Assembly: GCA_037178975.1 (NCBI GenBank)
Contig: JASJZH010000005.1
Coordinates: forward strand, 6,200,001 to 6,264,000
Origin: Oscheius tipulae
Taxonomy: Eukaryota; Nematoda; Chromadorea; Rhabditida; Rhabditidae
Direction of reading: 5' to 3'
Length of the DNA stretch: 64,000 nucleotides
Shown: positions 36,325-47,431 of the stretch, in pieces
Position numbering within the stretch: the first letter of the stretch is position 1
Layout: every line of letters begins with the position of its first letter
The notes under the pieces: generated by a model
What the model was told of the DNA's origin: nothing
The model's input: the letters and a program-made list of their open reading frames with translations, nothing else
The model's database searches: none
Made by a program: the position numbers and the translations under genes

Positions 36325-36480
36325 GTCGGTCTATATACTGAGCCAATATGTTTATCCAAAAAAGTTTCAGAACATGAATTTACGGGACTGTTTTATTGTT
36401 CAGTTACTAACATCGGAACAACATCTGTGATACACATACTTATTCGGGTACTGCATAAAGCTTTTTACTTTTATTCCTTT

Positions 36481-37338
36481 TTAACCCTTAAGCCATTTCC
36501 ATAGCTCGCTTACCACCAATTGATCGACACGGCGACGATCCTTTTCGATCTGAAAACTGGCTAATCTGAGCAATCAAAACCTATCGTTACCTCTGACAGG
36601 AAACGGGCACACTTCCGCATACCATGCTTGGTCATCGTGAATTCTCCACATTCTGAAGATTGCTGGCCCCTTGAACCAGAAGGTGATCTTACGAAAAGGG
36701 AAGGTCCAGAAGTTGAAGAGTGAAGTGGCGATGATTTTGCATTCCTGTGCATTAAACTTCAGTACTGAAGCGTCCCTTTGCTGTGGAAGGGGCAGTTCTA
36801 CGGAACTTGAAAGTTCGTAGAATCATGATGCAGCAGATCAGTGTCAGGAAGATTCTAGAACCAGCACTTGTAACTCGGCCGTTTGATACGCGGTGTTCGT
36901 CTTCTTGCCAGTATAATGTTTTTGGCGTTCTTCAACATACACAGCAGGAATGGCTCTAATGAAAAACTTGGTCACCAGATTCTCACAACCGTCCACAGTA
37001 CATTCATGCTGTGGTGGACATCGCCAGTAGAGACTGGTCGGCTCAAACCCGGAAGTAAGGTTGAGCGAAACCATTGATTAACTGTTTGTGAGAAGCTCAC
37101 ATTTTCATAGCCAAGATAGCTTCGATTTCGGTGGAACACGGTACTGATTGTGGTTTCCACCGGCCTCATCCTCATTCCAGAAGTAGGACCCCTTCTCCAT
37201 TGTGAAGGTGTCTCCCGAGTCAATGTTCTTCTCCAAAGCTTGATAGAGGACGTTTATATTTTCCAGAAGATGTTCAACTTTTAGACCACTGAAAATTTGG
37301 AATAACACTACAATAGAATACACTCGATCTCGTAGCAT
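36481..37338 (-). CDS. CX-module type I membrane protein (nematode family)
   Basis: The protein starts MLRDRVYSIVVLFQIFSG, a likely signal peptide, followed by an extracellular part with KGSYFWNEDEAGG. In a neighbouring frame comes GYENVSFSQTVNQWF, then a cysteine cluster EPTSLYWRCPPQHECTVDGC typical of the nematode CX module. A hydrophobic helix (IFLTLICCIMILRTFKFRR) follows, then a basic tail ending LSEIEKDRRRVDQLVV and SELWKWLKG before TAA at 36481-36483. The last intron is 41 nt. Frame changes between exons mean the internal splice sites are not fully fixed. CX modules occur in nematode proteins of unknown function. It lies 305 bp downstream of CNNM on the same strand, so an operon is possible. 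Confidence 0.45.
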
Positions 37339-37642
37339 CTTGGAGCAGAATGAGAGGTTTGAGGGCGGAGTTCCCACTCACAGATCGTTAAGCATAATTG
37401 TTTATGAACTTTCTGAGAAAACTGATAATTATAGACTCAATCACGCTATGAAAACAAAAGTCGTGGGTGAGAACGCGATTGTAAATGAGTCTGGGCTGAA
37501 TTTTGCCTGAACTGAGTGAGGTAACAAACTATAGTTATTGATGGAAATGAGGAATCGTCACTGTTTTTTTTTCGCACCCAAACAAAAAACCGTTGTTTAG
37601 CTTTCCAAAATTGTTATTTATGTTATAAGATTTTAGATGTAT

Positions 37643-39336
37643 TTAAGACTTTTGATCTTCGCCCTGCCGCTCCCAGTAGCCGAGTTGCGACTTTTGTTGA
37701 GCAGTTGCTATCCTTCCTAAAGCATCCAAATCAGACTTTTCCAGCCGTCGACATGCCTTCTTTTCCCTTTGTCTCCACAACTTCTGGACTGACTTTTTCT
37801 GTTTCCTCAGCTCCTTTTCGTCGCCGGTCATCTTCTGTCGATCCTTCTCGTCGTAGATCTCGCCGATAATCTCTTCTAGAAGATCCTCCAGAGTCACAAT
37901 GCCGGTCGGCACGTTCTTCATTTCGCTGTGGATGAACTCGGTCACGATGACCATTGTGGCATTGTTGCGAAGCGTCATCATGAGCTGTGGGACAGGCGTC
38001 TCCCCGGGAACGAAGCGACAAGAGCTCTCGCGTGGCCAAAGCTGCAGAATTGTGTCGACGGTGATGAATTCCGACTCGTCCAGCAGCAGGAGATCCTTCA
38101 CGTTGAGCACTCCGATTATCTGAAAATTTATGATGACCCTCCCAACAAAAAAGTGAACTCACATTGCTCTGATCGCCCCCCTTGCAGACAGGCATTCGCG
38201 TGTGTCCCATTTTGGCCGTCATCCTGAGATTGTTGTTGATAATGTCCTGATCGCTGAGCATTTTGACCTGTGACAGTGGCGTCATCACATCCTTGGCCCG
38301 CTTCTTGCGCAGCTCCAGCGTATTGTTGGCAATCATGGCCATCTTGTCCTTGCGGCCGGCAAAGCGAACAATTTCACGAACAGTAGCTGATTTGGTTTTC
38401 TCCGAACCGACCAGGGCGTTGAGGGCCCAGCTGAGAGGTTTCGATATAGGCCACATAAGAAAGGTGAAAAAGTGCATGACCATTTTGAGCTTGGAGCCAA
38501 TTTGAAGTGCGTACTTGGTGCAGATGATCTGGGGAGCGATTTCGCCAAAGACCAGAAGGACGACAGTGGGACCGCCGACGAGCACAATCTTTTTGAGCCA
38601 TCCCAACATGTCAATTTCGTCTGTCAATCGACCGAAGACGAGAGTGGAGATGATGTTGACCAGATTATTGCCCAGAATGATGGTACAGATCATGAGATTC
38701 GTGTCCTGTCGAATCGGGATGATGTCTTCGGCGCATTTTCGCAGTTTCGGATCGTCGTCGTAATTCTTGATCATCTCGAGAGTCTCGACATCAAGGGAGA
38801 GAAGAGCCAGATTGAGCCCACTGAACAGGAAGCTGAGACATATGCAGACCACATAGGCTATGATGTACAACTTTTGGTTGTCTGAAAGATGGGATTGGAG
38901 TTCCGAAAGAAAGACAGAAACTTACTGTCGGAAGGGTCGAACAAGATCGCTCTGTGGTATACCTTGTGAGCTAGCGGTATTGTGCAGACGAAAAGAGTCA
39001 TCGGCTCAGTCGGTAATGGATCTAATGGCTGAATCTTGATGTCAATCCAATTTGAAGACCGACTCCCAATTTGAGTCTCCATGATCTCCTTTCGACAGTT
39101 CTCCTCCTCACTCAGAAAAACCGTCTCGATTTGACTGGCCTCGTCGAAAAAGATGGCCAAATTACGAGTGCTGCTGTTCACTTTGAGGTAGTTAAGATAG
39201 GCCGGCGAGTGGTCCGCTGCTCCCCAAAACTCGGGCTCGCTACTGACGGTAAAATGCCTGAATTCAGTTCTCTACCAAGGTAGAGTAGGAATAATTACAA
39301 CAATAGAAGTAGAATAAGACAGCCACATAATTGCAT
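37643..39336 (-). CDS. CNNM / ancient conserved domain magnesium transporter
   Basis: Four exons (39299-39336, 38926-39257, 38163-38881, 37643-38119) join in phase. The start MQLCGCLILLLLLHFTVSS is a signal peptide, found only by following a 38-nt first exon behind a TTCCAG acceptor. An extracellular domain (RNLAIFFDEASQIETVFLSE) leads to the DUF21 membrane domain: LYIIAYVVCICLSFLFSGLN, LALLSLDVETLEMI, GNNLVNIISTLVFG and VLLVFGEIAPQIICTKYA. A CBS pair follows (AKDVMTPLSQVKML, GHTRMPVCKG, VIGVLNVKDLLLLDESE, VPTGIVTLEDLLEEIIGEIY). CNNM proteins export magnesium across the plasma or basolateral membrane. The C-terminus is a charged coil (QKMTGDEKELRKQKK) with no clear cNMP-like domain, so this is a short form. 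Nematodes have several paralogues; I cannot assign a number. Confidence 0.93.
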
Positions 39337-39477
39337 AGCTTCTGGAATACTGAGTCTTTTACAGTTTTTATCCTCTTTCTAATTACAGCAGTTTTTCAAG
39401 TTTGGAAGTTTCTAAAAGTTTGCAGAAAGTTTGTAATTTTTGCGACGAAAAAATATCGTTGAGAGTATTTCTAAATG

Positions 39478-39704
39478 TCTCTCTACTACTAAAGCGCAAT
39501 GGTGTCAGCCCGTCTATCTGTTAGGCTGTGTGTCATGGTGTCTGCACAATTGCATGTCAACACTAATACTCAAAAACGCTCCTTTCATGGCAAGAGACAA
39601 CAAGCCAGCGGCGGAAGAAACTGCTACTAGGGAAGCGGCGCAGTCGCCTGTGATTAATTCTAAGCCAAGGCCAAAGGGCTGCGAAGTTGCGGTCGGCAGC
39701 TGGT
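39478..39704 (+). repeat. Helitron-like repeat, copy C
   Basis: It begins TCTCTCTACTACTAAAGCGC and shares many blocks, in order, with copy B at 34099-34282. It contains an extra stretch (GCGGCGGAAGAAACTGCTAC...) missing from copy B. Confidence 0.6.
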
Positions 39705-39965
39705 TTCCAATAAACTTTACACTCTCTCTTACAAACGTAACCTAATCCGACCGATTCAAATACATGACAGCAGGAAATAGAGAAATGTTGAATCTTCCGG
39801 TATGAGCGAAAAGGTTTACCAATACGTACAAACTCTATTGCTATTGCCTCCAGGCTGTTATTTGACAGAAAACAAGTCTGCTCTAGCCACATTCTCGTTA
39901 CCATAATGCTGACTCTGTAGGCAGTACAAATAGCCAGTTTTTTGTCTGCACAAAGACAATTCAGC

Positions 39966-40864
39966 ATGAAAGTCCTGCTTCCAGTCTTCCTCTCCTCTGC
40001 TGCAGCACTTTGGTGCAACAACAGTCGCCTTGCAGATACTGAGCGATCCGATTTTTTGAATGTAAAACTCTGTCTGTTTTGTTCTAATAGGTTTCAGGCA
40101 CACAACACCCTTCGAAGTCAGCTGGCTATGGGGAGGTATATAGCCCGAGGAATCAAGAAACCACAGGCCACTAACATGCTCGCAATGACGTGGGACTGTG
40201 GTATTGAGGCCTCTGCACAGAAATACGCAAACACTTGTCCTTCTGGACACTCGGGTTCGCCCAACTTGGGGGAGAATCTGTACTGGCAGTGGAGCTCAGC
40301 TCCTGTAAGTATACTGATATACAGTCCAGATTTTCATTCTATACCACCTAGTATACTTTTGTTCAGATTTCATCTGCTGGTCAAGGCTTGAAGGCTTCAA
40401 GCTCCTGGGCCAACGAATTTCAAACCAATGGCTTCTCCAAAACACTGTTCACTTCAGATGTGCTCCGTGCAATCGGACATGCCACCCAGGTACCGTTCTG
40501 TAATTTTGTATTAACGGAATGATAGATGTCCTGGGCCTCGACCAACCGAATGGGATGTGCTATCAGCCAATGTCCGTCAAAAATTAAGGGCTTCGACTAT
40601 ATGGTAGCAGTAGTTTGCCAATATGCTCCACAGTAGGTGAACATGCTTTACCTTGGAAGTACTGTTCCAGGGGAAATTACTACAATCAAGATGTGTATCA
40701 GTCCGGATCGATGTGTTCTGCGTGTCCGAAAGGATACCAGTGTGACAAGGTATAGAGTATTGTCAATTGTCTCTTATTCATCGACCACTTTCTAGATTAC
40801 TGGGCTCTGCACGAATCCAGAAGTTGAAGTTGCAGTAGAAGTTGAAATCGAAGTGAGCTTATAA
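39966..40864 (+). CDS. Secreted CAP-superfamily protein (SCP/TAPS, venom-allergen-like)
   Basis: A short signal peptide (MKVLLPVFLSSAAALW) is followed by the CAP domain: after a 36-nt intron the frame reads DFLNAHNTLRSQLAMGRY, then MTWDCGIEASAQKYANTC, PNLGENLYW, WANEFQTNGF, GHATQMSWASTNRMGCA, VVCQYAPQGNYYNQ and a cysteine-rich end (CSACPKGYQCDKITGLC). The CAP His and Glu motifs (GHATQ, NLGENLYW) are present. The protein ends in an acidic run of Glu-Val repeats (EVEVAVEVEIEV), which is unusual. CAP proteins are extracellular and abundant in nematodes; free-living worms have dozens of scl genes, and parasites secrete them. The exact exon joins around 40310-40370 and 40500-40525 are by eye. Confidence 0.85.
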
Positions 40865-41405
40865 TAAGAAAAGCCATGATGACAGAAAAAAAAGTCGGTA
40901 GCTGTCAATGAATAAATGATTGTTTTTGCTACGATTTTTGCAAACAAATAGCGTTTTTGAACGATTAAGTGGTCAAAAAGACTAGCAGAGTTGGCGTCAT
41001 TGCGAATGCACTTGCTTATGTCAGTCAGAGCGCTGGGACAGAAAATCTTCCGGAAGGACGTACGAATTATCGACGTTAGACCTATCTTAAAGTTGGGTAT
41101 AGTAGTTAAACCGACGATTCTTATATGTTAGGATAATACAAGAATCTATTCAAGGTAATGATCTAAAGTTTCAAGTCACGGCGCTTTTAAACACTGTATA
41201 TATCGATTTTCAAAGAAACATTCTCAAACACACACCTCCAGATTTTGCAGACGACTGTTTTTGAATAAACACAATATTCTAACCGACTTTAACTGTTTCT
41301 GATAATATACCTTGCCTCGAAAGGATACGCAGCGCGTCGTTCGCCTTTGAATGTTGATTAACTCTTTGCCTTTTTTTGAACACATCGTAAGAGGTATTAA
41401 GGGAG
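40865..41405. other. Intergenic region
   Basis: About 540 bp of AT-rich DNA between the CAP gene and the next plus-strand gene. No ORF, repeat or RNA gene was recognised. Confidence 0.5.
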
Positions 41406-42601
41406 ATGGACGTGAACATCATTTATCTCCAAGAACTTCCTTTCTCTACAGCAGTAGAAGTCGCCAAAAAGGTGAGTCAATAAATCTGAATTCTGGTTTT
41501 CGTAGTGAAACCCACTAAAAACCTTGATGAACAACTACTTTTCAGCTTCGAACCTCCGAGTTTGTCAAGACGATGAGAACTTGTAGATGGATGAAGAACA
41601 TGGTCGAGGCTCGTCGCCACACTTTCGTCAAAGATGCCCTGAACATGGATTTGGCCATTTACCCCAAAGATGTACGTGAGAAGGACGACGAGACAATCAA
41701 GGAAAGGTTCGGATCTCTCGCACATTTCAAGCTGAATGTGGTATCAATTTCGGAATTTGACAACGATGTAGATTCACTCCAGTTTCCATTAAAAGGTGTT
41801 CTGTAGATCCCGGAGATCAAAAGACTACTGGCTCTGCTTCGAGAATGCCGAATCTATATGGATTACCTACATCTGGATAAAACTGTAGCCCTGGCGGAAA
41901 TGTTCGCCTACTTTCGGCCGACACAATTCTCTGTCAATGTCTATCGCTACCAGACCTGTCAAATCGCCAACGAGGTCTTTCCTCCTAGTGGAATGGTTGG
42001 TCTTTTGAGTTTGTCTTCTTCTAATAGAACAGAGCATGCTGAAAGTTTCAGGATTCGATCAGAGTACAGCTCTCTCAAGAAGCCGCAATGCAACAAGTTC
42101 ACCGGTTTCTTATTGGACGGAGCCGTGAACTGTCGATAACTTCACACCTCGAATTCAAACTGGCCGCCATGAAGCAGTTAATGGAGGTAAGATTCTATCT
42201 GATTTTGTTCAAACGTTTGTCTTCAGACTGTAGCTGAGAGAGGGCATAATCAGGAGATCAATATCTTGTTGACGAAGCCATTTATCAGAGTTGGCCCTCA
42301 GACCTTCGACCAACCGTTTAGAGAGGCTGACTTCGGTATGGATCATCGTGTCTTCTCGATTGCCAGACAGAACAGGACTGCAGCTTTCCATCTGTTCGTC
42401 TTGAGAGGACCGGCTGGGGCAGTATTTACAGCCTTAGAGGGAAAAGAAGATAGCGATGATCTCTTCGAACCGGTGTTTTGTATTCATGCAGCAAGTTTAG
42501 CCGAGTTCAAAACCAGATTCATTGATAATTTCAAGTTTTTCAAGTACAATCTTGTCAATAGACTCATGGTCACAAGCTTTGTTACCCAGTACTTCCGATA
42601 A
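41406..42601 (+). CDS. Unrecognised conserved-looking protein (about 325 residues)
   Basis: Five exons (41406-41471, 41546-41740, 41817-41995, 42052-about 42186, about 42226-42601) join in frame throughout, with introns of 40-76 nt and standard GT-AG ends. The protein starts MDVNIIYLQELPFSTAVEVA and is mixed alpha-helical and charged, without signal peptide or membrane helix. It contains LLALLRECRIYMDYLHLD, YRYQTCQIANEVFPPSGM and VFSIARQNRTAAFHLFVLRG, and ends in RLMVTSFVTQYFR. I recognise no domain. The clean exon joins and lack of stops argue for a real gene, likely cytosolic or nuclear. Confidence 0.75.
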
Positions 42602-43442
42602 AGGTTTTCCTTGTCTTTAACTGTTTCTCTCTTAACCTCCACTGACCAAGTAGATTGCCTTTTACGACACAGACCACAGGCAGTGAGTTCTTCTATGTAT
42701 GGTCTAGCCAGGTCTCTGATTTCCTTTCAAAAAATTATTTTTGTCTATTACTAAATTTCTCCCTCCTATTCTAACAGAAAAACTAAATAACTCTTCCAGG
42801 TTCAAACCTTTATTTACAACAAATAACTAATTAGAAAGAACAAATAAAGTTTACAACTTGTCCAAATAGTTGTCCAATGCGGGGATGTCTTCCTCCAGTC
42901 CTTTCCTCTTGCGAATATTGAGTACAAGCTGGTTCGGCTTTGTTCCAGCCTCAAACGGATCACCCGTTAGGATCTGCCAGTGGTCAAAAACGCACTGAGG
43001 GAAAGTTTCTTCTCCGGGGTTTGAGCGGAGATCGGCAGTAAAGCCTAAAACCGTAGATGTTTACAAGACATATAACCTCAAGAATATTGGGTCCAGTTCC
43101 ATCGGGACCTAAGCACCATATCTTACGGACTTCTGTTGCATCCCATTCATATTTTTCGGCAAGAACCTTTGCTCGAGCCTTGAACTTGTCACAAGCATTT
43201 TCGATGTCATCAGCAATTCCGTCGGGCAGAGGAACGGCGGTAATGAAGAGTCTATTGTGCTTGTTGGATAGGCAAACTTGGCCAGACTCAGACTGGATGG
43301 TTTCGCGGTAGGAGACGACGGGATCCGACTTTCTAATCGGAATGCAAGCGTGGTCTTCCTCCAAATTCTGTTTCATCTTAGTGCTCTGTTTTGCCTCTTT
43401 TTTCGACCTGTATATCTCTTTTTCCCTGTCCCTTACCACATA

Positions 43443-44730
43443 TACAGGGTGCGGCATAATTACGGTAACAAAGTATTTGCTACGTAAAAACACGAGTCGA
43501 GCATAACAAGAAAAACGACCATATAGGTTTTATTTGCTATAAAAAACTAAACAAAATGACATATTAACATTCAAAGAGGTCGCCATCAGCGTCGATACAG
43601 GCTTGAAGTCTCTTGGTGAAGGCGTCGACTGTGGCGCCCAGGTACGCAACATCTAACTCATTCCATGCCTTCTCCAGTGCTCTCTTCAGGGAGTCGATGT
43701 TCTTGTGTGGCTTTGAGCAGGCTTTAGCTTCGAGAACACTCCAGACAGAGTAATCCAGCGGATTGAGATCCGGAGACGAAGGGGGCCATTGGTTAAAGTC
43801 GATGAAGTCTGGGAAGTTCTGCCTGCACCATGCTTGAACTGAATGATGCTTGTGAGCTGGAGCTCCGTCCTGTTGAAAGCAGAAGTGCTTGTTTTCAAAG
43901 TGTCTTTTTGCCCAGGGCATAAGTTGGCTCTTCAGCATGTCGAGATAATTGTTGCCGTTGATCTTAATTCCTTGAGGAACGAAAATGAGAGGAGACTTTC
44001 CGTCAGAAGTGATACCGGCAAAGACCATGACACTTTTTGGGTAGCCGGTTCGTTGTATGGTCACTTTTGGCTTCGAACTGGAGTAGATTCGGTCATTCTG
44101 CTTATTCAAGAACTGCTCCACGGTGAATAACTTTTTATCAGTGAACAGGATCGTCTTGTGCGCTCCGCGTCGGAAACGTCTCAGCAACTCGGTGGCTCGA
44201 TCCTTTCTCTTTGCTTTGGCTGCTAGTGAGAGATATTGGCCCTTGGTTTGCTTGTAACACTTCTTCTTCAACTTCTTTTCAACGATTCTACCCATCGAGC
44301 GTCCCGAAATTCCTATGTCTTTCGCCATTTTGCGTACCGAACGGGCCGGGTTCTTTTGAAGACGATCGCGCACTTTCTTGATATTGGCTGTAGTCGTTAC
44401 AGAAATTGGTCTTCCACGTCCACAACGATCGGCCAGACTTCCCAGCTCCTTGAACCGTGCTAGAGTGGTGGAGACTAGCTTGCGGGACACGTTGAGCCGT
44501 CTGGAGATCTCGGACGCTCGAATGCCATCTCGATGAAGGTGAACGATTGATGCACGATGAGGTGACGGTTTGGTCATGCTAAAAACTGAGACATGTTTGG
44601 TGTTAAATATTAGAGAACATAAATGACTGTTGAGAGAAAAGCAGAAAAAACTAAAATGAATTTGTAAATTCTCAAAAAATGAAATTCCGCGCGCGCGCAT
44701 GTTGTTACCGTAATTATGCCGCACCCTGTA
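43443..44730 (-). mobile_element. Complete maT-type (DD37D) mariner transposon
   Basis: Terminal inverted repeats (CAGGGTGCGGCATAATTACG and onward, at least 27 bp identical) lie at 43445-43471 and 44702-44728, flanked on both sides by TA. The element is about 1.29 kb and encodes one transposase on the minus strand. It sits inside the eEF2 pseudogene. Identical ends and an open transposase suggest recent movement. Confidence 0.93.
43564..44577 (-). CDS. maT / mariner DD37D transposase, apparently intact
   Basis: An uninterrupted frame of 337 residues begins MTKPSPHRASIVHLHRDGIR. The N-terminal half has two helix-turn-helix modules (IRASEISRRLNVSRKLVSTT and RKMAKDIGISGRSMGRIVEK), separated by a GRGRP minor-groove hook. 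The catalytic core shows Asp in ILFTDKKLF, Asp in FCFQQDGAPAHKHH and Asp in SPDLNPLDYSVW, with 37 residues between the second and third, which defines DD37D (maT). WPPSSPDLNPLD is the usual signature. Transposases of this family cut and paste at TA sites. The length is close to the family norm and no stops or frameshifts are present. The track start was moved in to the first ATG of the domain. Confidence 0.95.
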   Translation of the reverse strand: MTKPSPHRASIVHLHRDGIRASEISRRLNVSRKLVSTTLARFKELGSLADRCGRGRPISVTTTANIKKVRDRLQKNPARSVRKMAKDIGISGRSMGRIVEKKLKKKCYKQTKGQYLSLAAKAKRKDRATELLRRFRRGAHKTILFTDKKLFTVEQFLNKQNDRIYSSSKPKVTIQRTGYPKSVMVFAGITSDGKSPLIFVPQGIKINGNNYLDMLKSQLMPWAKRHFENKHFCFQQDGAPAHKHHSVQAWCRQNFPDFIDFNQWPPSSPDLNPLDYSVWSVLEAKACSKPHKNIDSLKRALEKAWNELDVAYLGATVDAFTKRLQACIDADGDLFEC

Positions 44731-45193
44731 TAATCGACCACGACGAGAGCTCCGTCCGTGACTCGAAGTACAGCTATGACGAAGAGATGGCCAGGAGAGT
44801 CGATCAAGCTGTTCAAAAAACCGTTGTACTTCTTCATCTATCCATTGGTTTCGTATACCATTGGTTTCGCCTGGTTGTCTCCATTGATGAAACCAACGTC
44901 TTTCTTCTCGTCAAGCTCGAAGAATATAGAGATAGCCCTGAAGCTTGGTAATATTACAATGTGTAACTCACATTGACTTGATGGTAATGCATCGTTTCTG
45001 CTCATCTTTCCTGGTGTCGGTGAAGCGAGTCTACGAGAGAGTCGGTCAGTGTGGACTTTCCGTGGTCCACATGAGCGATGACCGACATGTTTTGTATGTT
45101 CTTCTTGCGGTCCATCAGGGAATGGATTTCCGATATGGTGAAGTTAACCTGAACATGACAAAATAGTTGTCAATTATGAATGCGACCCACCAT

Positions 45194-45774
45194 GTTCACG
45201 CTTCAAAATTTGCCTCGAGCAACTTCAGACGAAGGTAGAAAAAAGCAAAAGCACAGATGAGGCTGTACTCGGAAATGGGTGTCCCTATTTCTTGGAGCCC
45301 TTCATTGTCAAACCATGGTTGCAATACTTCGAAATCTGAAACACACGCCGTGTAAACACCATCTAAACAAGCACCAAAGGGGAGGGAGAAGTTGCATTTA
45401 CCCTCTCCGATGTATGAAAACGATATGGAGATGGAAATGTGTACAGATTGCGAAAGTGCCAGAAGTGACGAGGACGGTTGTGCAAGAAAACATAAGTGTT
45501 ACAGTCTGTTGTAAATGGCGATAACTACGTCGTAGAAATGCTACAGTGAATAGATAGCGTGACGTCCGTTTTCTGAACCGAGGAAGACTTTCAAAGGCAT
45601 TGAAAGTGAAAGAGGACAGATGGAAGGGAGAATTAAAGGCACCTCTTCATTCTTGTTAAAATTATATGTCACAAGGGCGAAAACCGTAACAAATGATCAC
45701 TCGAAAATCTCCACTGTGAATTGAGCTAAGTATTTACAACAAAAACCATAAGTGAAAGCCCTGACTTCGAGATC
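45194..45774. other. Intergenic region
   Basis: About 580 bp between the eEF2 pseudogene and the CLIP-170-like gene, both on the minus strand. No coding signal was seen. Confidence 0.5.
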
Positions 45775-47402
45775 CTAGAATGTATAATCTCTCCTCTTCT
45801 TCTGGCTGCTCTTCGGACAGTCCGCGGTGTCGTGACCAAACTCTTCACACTGGTCACAGTACTCTCGAGTAGCCGGTTTCTTTTTCTTCCCATCTGGGGT
45901 AGTCGAGAAGTGGGAATGGGTTGCCTGGTCAGCCAGTTCGCTCGCCTGGAAATGGATTGTTTGGAAGGAGGGACAGAGTGTCACATACCTGTAGAGGACA
46001 GTCGGTGGTATCGTGCTTGTCCCAGCATTCGCACATGTCACAATAGACTCGAGCAGTGACTTCCTTCTTTTTCGGAGTGAGAGCATCCAAGAGACTTGTG
46101 GGACTCAGCTTGGAAAGTTCCAGTTGTCGCTTCAGTTTTTCCACCTCTCCTTCCTTCGTGGCCACAATTCTGCGCAACAGGTTCAATTCCGACGAGGCTT
46201 CTCCAGAGCGCAAGTTGTCCACTTCCTCGGCCAGCTGCTTGTTCTTCTTGATCAGATGTTCACGCATCTCTTCGGCATTTTCCATCTTTTTCATGGCATC
46301 CGATGCCTGGATCTGGCTGTCCAGAAGCTCTTTTTTCATTCCCAAAACCTCGACTTTCAGCTGTGAGAGAGCATCTTTCGTCGTGTCGAGTTCCTTCGTG
46401 GCAGCAGTCTTCTCCTCGGTCAGCTGACGGATCTTGCTCATTGCTTCTCTAAACTCGGCAGCTTGCTGATCGGATGTTGTTGCACTCGTGGTAGACTGTT
46501 CCAACTTGAACTCGAAATCTTTGATGACCCTCTTCAGCTCGTCTTCCTGCTCCGAAGCCTCCTTCTTCTGAATTTCCATCGCGGACAGCAGTGCGTTTTT
46601 CTCAACCATTGTGGCCTTCAGCTGTGAGGTGGCGTTCTCAATCTGAAAAGTTGATGTCAGATGTCAAAAAGTACCCTACCTGTGATGATTTTTCTTCCAG
46701 ACTCTTTTCCAGCTCTTTCATCTTGTGGGCAAAGCCGAAATGCTGTTCCTCTCCGTTCATTACTTTGGCTTTCAGCTCAGCCACCTCAGCTTCAAGCCTG
46801 TAATACAACAAAAGTAAAAACAGATTGAACGAACAAACCTCTGTCTCTCTGCAGCTTCATCCTCCAGTTCCTTTTCCAGCTTTCCCTGAGAATCCTTGTC
46901 CGAGAGCTCCTTGTCGTGACTGTTCTTCTTGATAGCCTCGATTTGACGACTGTGCTCCTCCAGAACAGAAGCATGTTGTTGCTGAAGTTGTTCAAAACCG
47001 AATTCCTTTTCCAAGAGAGTCTTCTTCTGTTCCTCCAGTTCCACTTTCGTCTTTTCCAGCAAATTCTTCAGTTCAGAGACTTCCGAAGTGGCCAGAAGGA
47101 GTTTCTCTTCAAACTGGGAAGCTTTCGCTTGTTGTTCTCTCGTCTTCTCTTGCCTGAAAGTCGCAAGATGGAAGATATTCTACCTATGTCTTTCTCAGTC
47201 TCTGTTTCACTCACCATTCACACAACAGCTTGTTCTTCTCTTCTTCAGAAGACGATCCGGAGACAACTAGCTGGTCGTATGTTGTCCGAAGGGTTGCTAG
47301 CTCTTCTTGCAGTTTTGCGACTTCTTGACCACGTTTCTCCTTCCCGCTAACAAGATGAACGTTCCCACCTGCAAATTGAGTTCTCGACTTACTTACCTTC
47401 AT
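45775..47402 (-). CDS. CLIP-170-like coiled-coil protein with two C-terminal zinc knuckles
   Basis: Five exons (47215-47402, 46839-47153, 46680-46797, 45989-46642, 45775-45945) give about 480 residues. Nearly all is heptad coiled coil (for example ELKNLLEKTKVELEEQKK and LQQQHASVLEEHSRQI). The end carries two CCHC knuckles, CDMCECWDKHDTTDC and CDQCEEFGHDTADC, as in the C-terminus of CLIP-170 (CLIP1), where they bind the dynactin p150 subunit and fold back on the N-terminus. No CAP-Gly domain is found before the start chosen (MKVSKSRTQFAGGNVH), and the plus-strand chemoreceptor begins 29 bp away, so there is no room for one nearby. This could be a truncated paralogue, or the N-terminal exons could lie elsewhere. 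Confidence 0.8.
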
Positions 47403-47431
47403 TTCCGATTGTCCACTTTAGTCCGTTAGAA

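Larger units (their letters stand above)
42851..45193 (-). pseudogene. Decayed eEF2 (translation elongation factor 2) gene split by a maT transposon
   Basis: The 5' part retains the initiator ATG (45191-45193), a GT-AG intron right after it, and [18 protein letters not shown] then [18 protein letters not shown], the G1 motif of the GTPase. A deletion and frameshift follow, then [16 protein letters not shown], in-frame stops, and LRVTDGALVVVD. After the transposon come [64 protein letters not shown], then, after another deletion and frame change, [25 protein letters not shown] and a C-terminus ending LDNYLDKL. Most of domains II-III and part of domain IV are gone. The gene cannot make eEF2. 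A functional copy must exist elsewhere. Confidence 0.9.

Noticed and set aside
38333-38885. Several long open frames on both strands inside CNNM
   Set aside because: They are shadows of the real DUF21 coding exon, with Arg/Ser/Pro-rich composition.
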